A DNA stretch of 64,000 nt from Burhinus oedicnemus (taxonomy: Eukaryota; Chordata; Aves; Charadriiformes; Burhinidae), in the NCBI GenBank assembly GCA_008921705.1, contig VFFE01005991.1, positions 67,148 to 131,147 on the forward strand, read 5' to 3'. The notes beneath the pieces were generated by a model that was given only the letters and a program-made list of their open reading frames with translations, made no database searches and was not told where the DNA came from. How positions within the stretch are numbered: the stretch's first letter is position 1; every line of letters begins with the position of its first letter. This document shows positions 12,394 through 24,104 of the stretch, in pieces. A program made the translations under genes and the position numbers.

Positions 12394-15278
12394 GATGCTG
12401 ACCACACTGCTAATGCAGCAACAGCAGCAAACCGCCAACTGACTGCAGGCATGCTGTTAGCTTTTGACATGAATTCAAGTTTTCAAGGAAGTTAAGCTTA
12501 AATTACTGTTAAAACTAAGTAACAGGATACCTGGTCATATGTCACCTGTAACTTCACCAACTCAAAATTATAAAAAAAAGAGAGGAAAAAGTGGTTTGAA
12601 AAGAAGCATTCTTGATACCAAATTTTTAATGACTCATAAATATGACATATGTGAACTCTGTGAGGAGCTACTGGCAAAGAATGTGAGCGTGCTAAGATCT
12701 ATTTATAAGGAATTCTTCTAATCAGAAATGGTTTGTAAATTGTTGTAACAGTTTTCAAAATACATACAGCAAATTGATCTTTTAAACAAGAAGGATTGTA
12801 ATCACATTCTTGGAAATAACACAATAAGTATGGCACAGTCATTCCTATTGGACTGAGAGCTCTGTTTTTAAACCTTCATCCCTATTGAATAAAAGAACAG
12901 AAAGAGAGCTGTGAATAAAAATGGATACTTCTCAAGCAATACAACTATTAGGTCAAAGAGACATCCTATGGTCAGGCATTCTTTGTGGAGGAGGAGATAG
13001 GATGGAGCGGATGAGACACTGAATGAACCTAGTTAAGCATAGCATCAGATCAGTATGGTTTTCTCTTGTTAGCCTTTATTTCAAAATCATTAATTGTAAA
13101 TTAACTCTTTGCAACTTTGGGGTGCAAAGGATTTTGCAAAATTAGGCTAGCAGATGTGAGACACAGAAGCAACAGACCTCAAAAAGATATGCAGAGGCTG
13201 GATCTACTAGACATACACACAATTCAGTTTCGCAGGTTACTATAGTACTACTCCAAGTAGGAAATAGCTCTCGCGTCTATGAAAACTGTTCTCTCCTTTA
13301 TACTGATGCATTTCTCTAAAGCCTTCACCCTCTTGCTCTAAAGTCAGGATTAAAATATAATAAAGATGCACCTACACGTAACTGCTTTGATGTACAGCAG
13401 CTAGGGGAGAGGAGGTATTTGTCTTCTTCCTCAATCACTGATAAAACAGAATGTGCTATTACAGTTACTCTAGAGGACTCCATAGAATTCACAATTTCAA
13501 TCTCAAAAAAGACTTAATTTACTTTTTATTAATAATTTTAAGTTTAATTTGATATTTAACAGGATTTGATTTGTAAATAATCTTTCATGCATGCATTTAA
13601 TGTTTGTGCAAAATGTCTAAGAACCCGCGTAGCTGTCTTTCCTTCTTGTTTCTGAAAACCTCTCTTGACTTTTATTCAGGCGTTTTTCCCATAAAAGACA
13701 GCAGGGACAATTTCTGTCTCTCACACTAATGACTATGTTTTTTGAATTCTGACTCAAAAGCAAGAAACCCCCACAGGGCTAAATGTTAAACACATTAGCT
13801 TCATTACTTAGAAGAAGTTTGGTCTTCGCCTTAGGAGATGATTGACATCAGCATGACCCAGAACAAAGGCTTGGTATATTGACCAGTAGCAAATTTCTTC
13901 CACCAGCAGTTGGGTACTGTCTGTTTTTCCCAGGCAAACACATTTTCCTGAGTTAAGAATTACATGAGTCTGTAAAGGATTAATTAAAAGGGTTGACTTG
14001 TCATGAATTTCCCAGAGAACTTCCATCACTGACTTTTACTTTAAAAACAGCAACAATAAAACCTCAGTAATCAATAGCTCTACATTTTCATTTTCGAGAC
14101 TAGCTGACAAGCTGTGTAAACTCAAACACTAACTATTCTTCCCAAGTAATGCAGAGAGCCAAACAACTAACTGCAAAATGACGAAGAAAAATAAAGCTGC
14201 ATTGGTCTGCAGCGTAGAAAGTGGTGAGTCTTACTATGGATACAAGACTCTCAAGGATGCCCTTCTCTATTAAATCTGATAGCACAGTCTTTAATACCAG
14301 TTGCAGTTGGCTTTGCTTGGTCTTTTAATTCATCTCCATGAGATGGCGGCTGATATTGCCGCCTTCTCTCTGCAGCAAGACAGCCCGCGTTAGCTCACTG
14401 GAAGGCAGTTAGTCTGATACCTCGACGATCCATTTCTTTGAGAAGAGCAGCAGGTCTCAATAAAACTGCGATTTGTTCTTAGGTATGAGAACATTCCACT
14501 ACAGCCTTACTCTTCTCAGAAAAAACATCCTAATTTTAAGGTATTTTAGAACAGATTTATGTTCTTTGCCATTCTTGTGTGAACGTTTTTTTTAAATCAT
14601 CACAAGTCACATAAAAATCCTGTTTCTGTCCTTAAGGAGAAAGCCACCAAGTTACTACACAAAAAATATGATAGTAATACCTTGTCTTCAATTTCAAGCG
14701 CCTGCCTTTGTCCAGTCCAGTAATTTTTTTTATTTTTTAGGGTTTTTTAATTTTACTTTTCAATAGGACAGACTAATATGCTAAAAGGAGCCATCTTTCT
14801 TAATTATTTGGCATTCTTCTCTGGCAGGTTTCTCACTCTGTAAATTCATATTGGCAAAAACTACATAGTGCAGAACCTGGAAGATCAGATGCTACAGTAG
14901 CTGTGCGAGGAAGCTAATGACAAACACAACTCAGGAGGCTACTCAGACTTAGCCAAAACGTGGGGTTGTCCTGCCCTGTGGGATATGCCAGTCAGAATCA
15001 ACAGGTCAAGGATCCAGGAGCCTTTGTGAGGGAAGGAGGGAAAAGCAACCATAAGCCCTCCATAACCACTGAGAAAAAAATGTTTCTGCCAGTTTAGCAG
15101 AATTTTTGTAGAACATGAAGTGTTTTGAAGAAAACATCTGGGTTCACGAAATCAACATTTTCTGACAGAAGTTTGTTTTGCTAAGTTAGCAACTCCTAGT
15201 TCCAGACGAGTGGGCAATTCTAAAGCTCCAATACACAGAGCTAAACTCTCAGTCCCACTCCAAATGCAGTAATAGCAA

Positions 15279-15297
15279 AATAATAAATAATAATAAA
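15279..15297. repeat. AAT-rich simple repeat
   Basis: Short imperfect array of AAT/AATA units. Confidence 0.75.
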
Positions 15298-18200
15298 CCC
15301 CCAGAGTATTTAGTTATCAGCTCTATAGATACCCACATCTGTTTCCTGAGTGGAATGATCAAAATGGCCAAAGTAATGGAGAAAAGGAAAACCCTAAAGC
15401 TTTCCCTTCTCCAGCACTGCTATACTTTTTTTCAACATCTTGTGTACTTTGAACCAATACTGCAATATGGAGATAATGCTCCTCTTTTTGAGTCCATTTT
15501 AGCAAAGCGTTTCTCCATCACACTACATCAATATCTCATTGATACATACTCTGCCAGACCTGCTGCAATGTCATGTTCTTCTGCTGCTCAGTAATATGAA
15601 CTGATTTAGTGCATGTAGCTGAAAGCTTTTGCAACATGCTGAACAATTTAGAAAGCAAATGGACCATTGTTCCAATAAGACAAAAATTCTGTAGACCCCG
15701 GACAATGCAGTAACATGAAGTTCCAATGATTTCTGCACTGTTTTTTGGTCAGCAAGTCATGCAGACACAGAAGCAATTTGGCAGGAAAACAGCACCACAG
15801 ATTTATGGACAACTTTCCCTTATGCGTAATTTTCCTCAGCACACAAAGACTTTGACGGTGCTCGAATACAAAAAAACTGTGTATTTAGGCAGTTAGGCCT
15901 ATTTAATTGTTGCTGGCTTATTAATTCATCACATTCTAATTTTTGTTTCCCATGTTCTCTGTGTACTAACTCATCAAAATTCTCATTCTCCATCCTTTCC
16001 TCTAGAGTCCTCAAAGATGATCAGCATACAGTCACTCTGCTGCCCTAACCATCCCCCCCACCAGCCAGAAACCACAGCCTTTACTGGTAATGTTGCCCAC
16101 CTTTTCTTATGAATTTGGCAAGAATTTGAAATGAACTTTTCCCACTGGAAGGGGTGGGTGGAAATCTGTTTCAGGCTTTTGTTAGTATTTCTCTAATAAG
16201 ATTACAGAAAACCTCATTTTTAGGATTTGGTCATCATCATGAGCTCTATCAGGAGCCTTGGGTCACAATAAGAAAACTAAACAGAAACTTGAAAATTCTT
16301 CCAGAAGGCAGTCCACTAGCAATGCTCCATCCAGGACAGTCATCGTACCTGCACTTTACACTGCTCTGCTCCAGACTTCTGAAATGGTAGTAGACCCAGA
16401 AAGCCAGAACCTTGCTATTACCTGAATGGTGTCAGAAGGGACTTAAAGATACAAGAAGAATGAGAAGAAAAGGACACAAAGAAGAAGAACAGAAGTAAAG
16501 GGGCAGTGTGACCCAACTGTAGCCTCTGCGCAAAGTTCCATTCTGCAGCATCAAAGAGCGTGCCAGAGTGACCCCTTCAACTCCAGCCCCTAATCTTCAC
16601 TTTAAATATTATATTTATTATTCTAGCTTTTACTTTTCAAAATCAAAATAACAGAAAGAAAGAATGGAAGAAAACACCTCACATATTTTTGTATGAAACA
16701 AGGCCAAAGGAATGTGGCCTGTCTGCAGGGATGCTCCTGAGGCCAGTAAGGTCAAACTGAGGCTCACTCCATTTCTAAATCTTTTTTCCCCTATCCTCAA
16801 TAAACTTTTTATAAAAACAAACAAACAAAAATATTATTTTCCTTTTTTTTTGGTAAAATGCTATTAAAAAAAGAAAATTGCCTTCTGAAGTTGGGATGAA
16901 CCATCATAGGATAGGAAAGGGACAGATAAAATGCCTGTTGCAAAGACCTTATACATTCACCAAAAAGACCAAGTACTACTGATTTCTAAGAAATATGCAT
17001 TACCTGATGGAAAGAAGCTACCATGTCTGCAGCCTTTCCCATTACATAGTACTTTAGTTATAAGGTATTTATCTGCTCAGTTTGAAAAGTATTTGGTTTC
17101 CATGATACTACTGAGATTTATTCAGTCATTGAAGTACTGAACTCCAAGCAGGATGCTTCCTGGGAAAAAACTAGCAAGTATATAATCTAAAAAAAGCTAC
17201 TGCACAGAGAATTCAGTTGCTTCATGAAGAGATAATGAGGCAAGCTTAGAGTTTAAACTCAAAGTTAGAAAAAGGGTTTTCAGACAGTTTTAAGCAAAAA
17301 TCGCAATGACAATAAATTCTGTCACATACATATAAACTTAGCTTTCATCAAAATATGAAGGCTTTTAATACAGATCATGCTTCATTAAAAATAAAACACG
17401 ATCCCACACGGCTTGGAGAAAACATCCAGTATGTCTTGTAATTTATCTTGCAGGATATTCTTTTTCTTTGTTTCAAGCACACAACTATACCTTACATCCA
17501 GTCTTCTTTCTTGATATCATTTCTTTAACAGCAATATTCTTTTTTTGTATCATAGCTCAGACTTGAAATTGTTTGTATTCAACCAAAGAACAGAAACTAC
17601 AGACTTGACTACAGTACCCAATACAAATTGAAATTCAAACTTACTCCTTGAATACGCTGGTATTTTTAAATTATCCACATTTAAGAACATTTTTATAAGG
17701 AAATTTTAATATTATCTAACCTTCATTGTTTCACTATATTTTGCTCCAAGAGCAAGGGATTGTTACCATGAAAGCTAGACATTATGATTGGAGATCTTGA
17801 GTTTTCATGTATTGATTTTGATTATTATTTTAATTTCTATTTTTGTATCTTTTTACAAAAATATTTACCAAAAAATGGCCAAAAAAATTACAAAAATTTG
17901 TAAATTTTGTATTTCCTTGCAATTAATCACAGTGTTGCCATTTCCATTCAAGGTGTAAAAGCTAATTAAAATAATGCAATTTCAGTTCATTGTAAAAAGA
18001 AATCCAGTGACTTATTGCATACTCAAAGTTCGTGATTTACTAGACAATTTTAATTTTGCTCCTATTACTGTATTATTGCTGTTCCAGCATTGAGTCAGAA
18101 GGCCTCGATCAGGACAACTGAAATCTGCTGATACTGCAGAAAATTCACACACCAGCTCCAGCCCTCCTAAACCATGCAAGCTCTGCACTTTCAGGGAGGG

Positions 18201-19300
18201 AACTGCAGCATTTGCAGGTCCTTGCCAGGAGAATTAAGAAATACAGACTCACAGGTATGCAGAAAGCAACCTGCATCAGCAACCTGATGAGGTCAGGACA
18301 AATTTCCTTTCAGATCTAACATCGGCAGAAGATGATAATTAAAAATGCAATATCTGTGCAGACATTGAATTTTCTATTTGCGTTTATTTCAAAGCTAAGA
18401 CAGTGGTAAATACTATAAACTCAGGAAGTCCAAATTTTGTTCATGTTCAGTCATCTTCTTGAATAACACTGTGGTTTAATAAACAATTTATAGTTAATAT
18501 TCAGTGCTTCCTTTGCACCTTCCAACATAAGTAAAATAAATACGCAAACATTTAGTGATATGTCCAAAATACAGAATTTAAAAGCAGCACTTTAAAGGTA
18601 GATTTCATATTCAGCAATCACTGTGATGAAAAAGAAGGCATAATTTAAATTAATTTGGTTGTGATACTCTTCAGAGATTTAAAATATACATGTTAAATAA
18701 AATATTATGGCTCTATTCAGAATTAAAGCTCTGCTTAAAGACACCCAACTAAGTCTGAGTCTTATAGTACTTTTCAGCAGACACAGTAATGACCTTACAC
18801 TATAAGGATTTTCTGACAAGTGTTAAACATCCATAGTGTATACACTGACCTATTTGTAGGGGCTTTTTTTGTTCTAATTTGCTCAGTCGTAAGGTTTGGT
18901 ACACGATCTAGCACAGCATATTCACAGATCACAAGCAGTATGTTAAGCTATGCGATAGAGAAGAGGATGTCAGGATACAAGGGGATCCTCAGGTTTGCTT
19001 CCAATGGGAATTGACTCTGTGTTAATGGAGATTTAAAAATATAACAGCAAGTTACACATTTACGCCAGGGATTATCACCTTGGAAAAAACCAGATGAGCA
19101 ACACGTGTAGCACCAAGATCACAGGAGGTCATCTCCTGTGGCTAATACAACTTTGCAGGAAACAAAAAAAACCCTACACGATGCCCAGGAGTCATCATTA
19201 CGCATCTCTCTGCTTTAAGAGTTTTGTGAGAAGTTAGAAAAAGGCAGTATTTTGACTCTGCCTTTTGTCCTCTTTCTGTCATTCCACAATAGGGCTGTGG

Positions 19301-19366
19301 TGGGTTTTTTTGGTTTTTGTTTTTGGTTTTTTTTTTGTTTGGTTTGGTTTGGTTTTGGTTTTTTTC
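19301..19366. repeat. G/T-only low-complexity tract, GGTTT-like units
   Basis: Sixty-odd bases made almost only of G and T with repeated GGTTT or GGTTTT units and T runs. On the opposite strand it reads as a C/A tract and yields a Lys/Pro/Gln-rich chance frame. Confidence 0.9.
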
Positions 19367-20139
19367 CCCACAGATGAAATATTTTACTAGCTAACAGTGT
19401 GCAGAAGAACTCGTCTTGCCTATCAGGCAAAAATGGGATTTGAAAGTTTGATGTTTCAGTTTTAGTATAGAAGTACAGTCACTGGTATTACAGTCACCAT
19501 TGAGTTTTAAGTAACAGTCACAATGCTGTTTGTTTTCCTCCTATTATAAAAAAATATTTTCGGTTCAAAAAGAAGAACTGAACAGGCACGGGGGCAACAG
19601 ACGATCAAACAAAAAAACCTGTTCAATATACAAAAGCTGAAATTGATGAAATAAGCTCAAATTTTCACTAAAAACAATTTCATTTGAGAAAATAAAACTG
19701 ATTCCCAAGAGCTTTTTAAGAAAATATTCTGAAGCAATTTATTGCTTGCAGTCATTCTTTACCCCATCTTTGTTATTTTCAAATATATTCTAATTTGAAA
19801 TGTTTTAGAGAATGCAAAGATTTTTTTCCCCCCCTATTAATAAGCATTTTTATGCTGACTAGCCATCTGAGTGACTCTGAAAGCATCAGCTGATCCTACA
19901 CAGCATAGACAGTGCCAGTTCAAAGTAAGCTTTGTGGTATATTTGCAAAGTTAGCACACCTGAAATTGGAAAGCAAGTATAACAGCTCCACGGGCAATCT
20001 GCATGGATGCAGTCAACAGCAACTATCAAGACTGAATCAGTCTTCAATTTCTGCCCCAAAAGTGATATATCCTTTGTAAAACCATTCTCATGAGTTAAAC
20101 TTAGTTGAACTTTGTAGACCCAGAATTCAAGATCTGAAA

Positions 20140-20512
20140 AGCATCACTTTTGAGGTAAGACTGGAAAAGTTAGCCTCCAGAAAGGCATATTGTGTGGAGG
20201 AAACAATAAATTTAAATAAGCTATAAAAAGAAGTTACAAAGACAGTGGTAACGTTTCCATGCTGAACAGAGAAAGTAGTAATAGCCTTGAACTTCTGCTA
20301 AAAAAGCATTAGACTGGACCTCAGAAAAAATCTTCCAATGGAAAGACAAAAGATCACCCAAATGTATTGCCTGGGAACATTATAAAATCTCCAGTCTGAG
20401 AGGTCTTTCAGAGCAGGTCAGACAAAGATCTGTCAGAAGTTCATTGCCTTTGTATGACCATGAATGACACTGTCAGGTCCTTTTTGAGCCCAGTTTTCTG
20501 ATTCTATTAGAC
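20140..20512 (+). mobile_element. Ancient CR1-like LINE 3' fragment
   Basis: The stretch GATTAGACTGGACCTCAGAA-like at about 20305, followed by ATCTTC, a decayed 'TTGCCTGGGAA' and CTCCAGTCTGAGAGGTCTTT at 20389-20408, then AGAGCAGGTCAGACAAAGATCTGTCAGAA, follows the layout of the C-terminal ORF2 and 3' region of ancient amniote CR1 families: the W-R-L/P-R-E tail, then a 'gaggtttttaagaacaggttagacaaacatctgtcagg'-type block, then a GATTCTAT terminus near 20505. Divergence is heavy, well beyond that of the copies at 21.6-23.5 kb. Left boundary uncertain. Confidence 0.6.
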
Positions 20513-21565
20513 ATCTACCAAAGATGCAGAACTCTAAAGAGAAGAAAATTCCCATTAATGGTGACAGCTGAAAATAAGACTAAAAAAGGCGTAACAAATG
20601 TATATTCTAAAGAGCATTTTTTGTTGGCTTTATTCCTCAGGTACATATGGCATGTATTGCTTTTTTATGTCTGTCATCAATTGATTTTAAACATGAAATT
20701 TATTCTAATAATATAACGTTCCCCTTATTGAAACTGCAGATTCAGTATTAACCAGAGATACTTAAGAGAAATGTCCATTATAACATCTACTATCAAGACA
20801 TGTTCTCCTAGTGCTGGTCCTCAAAATCCCTCCTCTCGTTCAATGCACACGGACATTCGTAATATACTGTGGCACTAATACCCATGATTTTCGATAAATG
20901 CATAATAAAAAAAGGAGTTCACATTTGGACTCTGAAATAGCCCAAGACACTGGGAAAGGGTCCAATCCTACCAAGAGTGGCCTTAAAGATACCAAAAATC
21001 TTGAGTGTTTCTGGCTGTGTTTTCATTACTCAATAATTTGTAACTTTTTCTCAAAGCACTTACATACAAGACCTACAAATCTTAGCAAATCAGAAATTTA
21101 TTTTATACCATAAAGTAACAGTTAGCTCTGGTCTTGTTTCTTTTCCTCTTTTCTCTCTATCCTTGTATGCAGGAACATGGTCCTCTATGGTTTACAAAAT
21201 CAAAGAAACCAAAAGCATGGGGTTGGTTGATTGTTTTTTTTTTCATTTGAAAGAGGACAAAACAACAAGCTTCTGCCTTTGAATTTCCCGCAGGTCCAAT
21301 TTTAACTTGAAGGGAAAAATGAAAAAAAGCATGGAGGGAGGAACCTGTAGAGAAATAGAAAAAGGCTAGATACTTAAAAATCATCTAACTGATTCCATCC
21401 TTCAAAAACAAAACGTATAACATAACTAAAAACATACCAAACCTCTGGAGAATAGAAGCACGCTTCTATTTTCTGCAATTCGAAGTAAAAAATTCTCAGG
21501 TAAGTTCACTCTAAGTTCCTACCCCTCTAAAATTACTACTAGTAATTTTTTCCTTTGCCTTCATA

Positions 21566-22665
21566 TTACAGAATCACAGGGGTTGGAAGGGACCTCTGGA
21601 GATCATCTAGTCCAACCCCCTTGCCAGAGCAGGGTCACCTAGAGCAGGTTGCACAGGATGGCGTCCAGGTGGGTTTTGAATGTCTCCACAGTCGGAGACT
21701 CCACCACCTCTCTGGGCAGCCTGTTCCAGTGCTCTGCCACCCTCAAAGGAAACAAGTTCCTCCTCATGTTCAGATGGAACTTCCTATGTTCCAGTTTGTG
21801 CATGTTACCTCTTGTCCTATCACTGGGCACCACTGCAAAAAGACTGGTCCCATCCTCCCGGCATCCTCCTATTTATAAGCATTGATGAGATCCCCTCTGA
21901 GTCTTCTCTTCTCCAGGCTAAAAAGACCCAAGTCCCTCAGCCTTTCCTCATAAGACAGATGTTCCAGCCCCCTAGTCGTCTTTGTAGCCCCCTGCTGTAC
22001 CCTCTCCAGCAGTTCCCTGTCCTTCTTGAACCAGGGAGCCCAGAACTGGACACAGTACTCCAGATGTAGCCTCATCAGGGCAGAGTAGAGGGGGAGGATA
22101 ACCTCCCGCGACCTGCTTGTCAGACACCTCTTGATGCACCCCAGGATGCCATTGGCCTTCTTGGCCACAAGGGCACATTGCTGGCTCACGGTCATCCTGT
22201 TGTCCACCAGGACTCCCAGGGCCCTTTCCACAGAGCTGCTTTCCAGCAGGTCAACTCCTAACTTGTACTGGTGCATGGGGTTATTCCTCCCCAAGCGCAG
22301 TACCTCACACTTGCCCTTGTTGAACTTCATATGGTTCCTCTCTGCCCAACTCTCCAGCCCGCCCAGGTCACGCTGAATGGCAGCGCAGCCTTCCAGTGTG
22401 TCACCCACCCCTCCCAGTTTTGTGTCATCAGCAAACTTGCTGATGGTACACTCTTCCCCTTCATCCAGGTCACTGATGAGTATGTTGAACAGGACTGGAC
22501 CCAGTACTGACCCCTCAGGAACACCATTTGTCACAGACCTCCAACTAGACTCTGTGCCACTAATCACAACCCTCTAAGTTCTACCTGCCAGCCAGTTTTC
22601 AGTCCACCCCACTGTCCATTCATCCAACCCACACTTCCTAAACAACTTTAATATCAAATTTCTGA
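21566..22665 (-). mobile_element. CR1 LINE, 5'-truncated copy with C-terminal ORF2 and 3' end
   Basis: The plus strand opens with GAATCACAGGGGTTGGAAGG and the 'gacctctggagatcatctagtccaac' block, the reverse complement of the CR1 3' terminus. Upstream on the minus strand lies ORF2 reverse-transcriptase sequence. The recognisable protein extends leftward from about 22665 (KLFRKCGLDEWTVGW-like, ENWLAGR) to about 21639. It is 5'-truncated inside the RT domain, as most CR1 copies are. One in-frame stop (TAG, 22574-22576) replaces what is usually Gln before RVVISG, and the frame is broken again between 21869 and 21833. It sits about 110 bp from another CR1 in the opposite direction. Confidence 0.95.
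21869..22567 (-). pseudogene. CR1 ORF2 reverse-transcriptase fragment, 232 codons open
   Basis: This is the longest open frame in the window. It holds the middle and C-terminal part of a CR1-type reverse transcriptase: [15 protein letters not shown] (RT motif 4/B region, residues about 15-29), the FADD catalytic box at residues 45-48 (bases 22424-22435), then the [14 protein letters not shown] and [10 protein letters not shown] segments, and the thumb/C-terminal part with [20 protein letters not shown] and [10 protein letters not shown]. Endonuclease and N-terminal RT are missing. The frame is bounded upstream by a TAG at 22574-22576 and ends at a premature stop after GDLINAYK; the C-terminal remainder continues in another frame at 21833-21639. 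It is a dead element fragment, though less decayed than the other copies here. The start Met is internal to the family alignment and is not a true start. Confidence 0.9.
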
Positions 22666-22774
22666 TTTTCAAGTCATAAGGCAGTAAAAGATAACAGGTC
22701 ATCACTAAGTCTAATTATCCTAGCTACTGTTCTTCAACTCCCTTCTTTATGCACAAAATTAAGAACACAAGGAG

Positions 22775-23502
22775 AAGAGGGAGGAGTGGCTGGAAAGCTG
22801 CCTGGCAGAAAAGGATCTGCGGGTCCTGGTGGACAGCCGGCTAAACATGAGCCAGCAGTGCGCCCAGGTAGCCAAGAAGGCTAACGACATCTTGGCCTGT
22901 ATCAAGAACAGTGTGGCCAGCAGGAGTAAGGAAGTGATCGTGCCCCTGTACTCAGCGCTGGTGAGGCCACAGCTTGAGTACTGTGTTCAGTTTTGAGCGC
23001 CACAGTATAGGAGGGACAGTGAGGTGCTGGAGCGTGTCCAGAGAAGGGCAACAAAGCTGGTGGGGGAGGGGTCTGGAGAACATGTCTTATGAGGAGCGGC
23101 TGAAGGAATGAGGATTGTTTAGTCTGGAGAAGAGAAGGCTGAGGGGAGACCTTGTTGCTCTGTACAACTGCCTGAAAGGAGGTTGTAGTGAGATGGGAGC
23201 TGGTCTTTTCTCCCAAGTAACTAGCGACAGGACAAGAGGAAATGGGTTAAGGTTGCACCAGGGAAGGTTTAGGCTGGACATTAGGAAAAAATTTTTCACT
23301 GAAAGAGTTATCAGAACATTGGACCAGGCTGCCCAGGGAGGTGGTTGAGTCACCATCCCTAGATGTGTTTAAAAGTCGTGTAGATGTGGTGCTTAGAGAC
23401 ATGGTTTAGTGGCAGACCTGGTAGAGTAGGGCCAATAGTTGGCCTAGATGATCTTAAAGGTCTTTTCCAACCTAAACGATTCTATGATTCTATGATTCTG
23501 TG
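22775..23502 (+). mobile_element. CR1 LINE, 5'-truncated copy, plus orientation
   Basis: In plus orientation the sequence encodes [20 protein letters not shown], then [19 protein letters not shown] and [21 protein letters not shown], the C-terminal part of CR1 ORF2. A TGA (23 kb, in CAG TTT TGA GCG) replaces the conserved Trp after VQF, and frames are lost further on. The 3' end has GGTCTTTTCCAACCTAAACG followed by three ATTCTATG-like octamers (about 23479-23502), the CR1 terminal repeat. The family differs from the neighbouring minus-strand copy. The left end is set by where ORF2 similarity begins and may be off by some 15 bp. Confidence 0.95.
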
Positions 23503-24044
23503 AATGGATGGCTACACATAACCAAATTTGCAGAAGTCACTTGTAACTGAGATTGCCATGACTGAACAGAAGAGAGAAGTGCCGGGAAAGAAAAGTGTAA
23601 CAGTTGTAACATGTATTAGTTTGTTTAAACTAATTATTCAAAATATATTCTAATAACACACGACGGAAATTTCAAATTTCGTTCAACTCTAGTATTTCTA
23701 CTGAAATCAGTCTAGGATATAACCAAGTACATGTAAGACCAGTTATGAACGTTCAACTTTTAGAAGTAACCAGAATCTTAGTTTCAGATAACAAACCCTA
23801 TTTAGAAGTTATTCTGATAATTACATGGTGAGGTATATACTGTAAAATGATATATATAGTCATTCCATGGCCTGAAATAAGTCCTCCTTGTCCAACAGCC
23901 ATAACATTACATTAAATAGCTCACATCAGAAATTTGTCTTCTGCAATATTCTACATTTTATGGTGCATTTCTCTATTTTCCCAAGATGCAAAGTCCTTTA
24001 AATACTTCATTTCATACCCTGAGTGCCTAGCAAGGCATTGGAAA

Positions 24045-24104
24045 TACATAAATAATATATTTTTATATATTTTAAATATATTAAAATATAAAATTAAACA
24101 TATA
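24045..24104. repeat. A/T-only low-complexity tract
   Basis: Imperfect TATA and TTTAAATA units, nearly free of G and C. Confidence 0.8.

Larger units (their letters stand above)
5623..20139. other. NRG3 downstream intron (intron 2), middle part; no gene seen
   Basis: About 14.5 kb of AT-rich sequence with no ORF above 100 codons and no recognisable protein homology on either strand. It contains a T14 run (8597-8610), a TA/CA microsatellite (9524-9600), an AAT-rich tract (15279-15297) and a GT-rich tract (19301-19366). Stretches at about 7080-7440 and 12370-12480 carry many homeodomain-type TAAT cores and a full CRE. A small GC-rich inverted repeat lies near 14344. Confidence 0.6.

Noticed and set aside
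22902..23356. Minus-strand frames of 104 and 89 codons
   Set aside because: Antisense of the plus-oriented CR1 copy; no protein similarity of their own.
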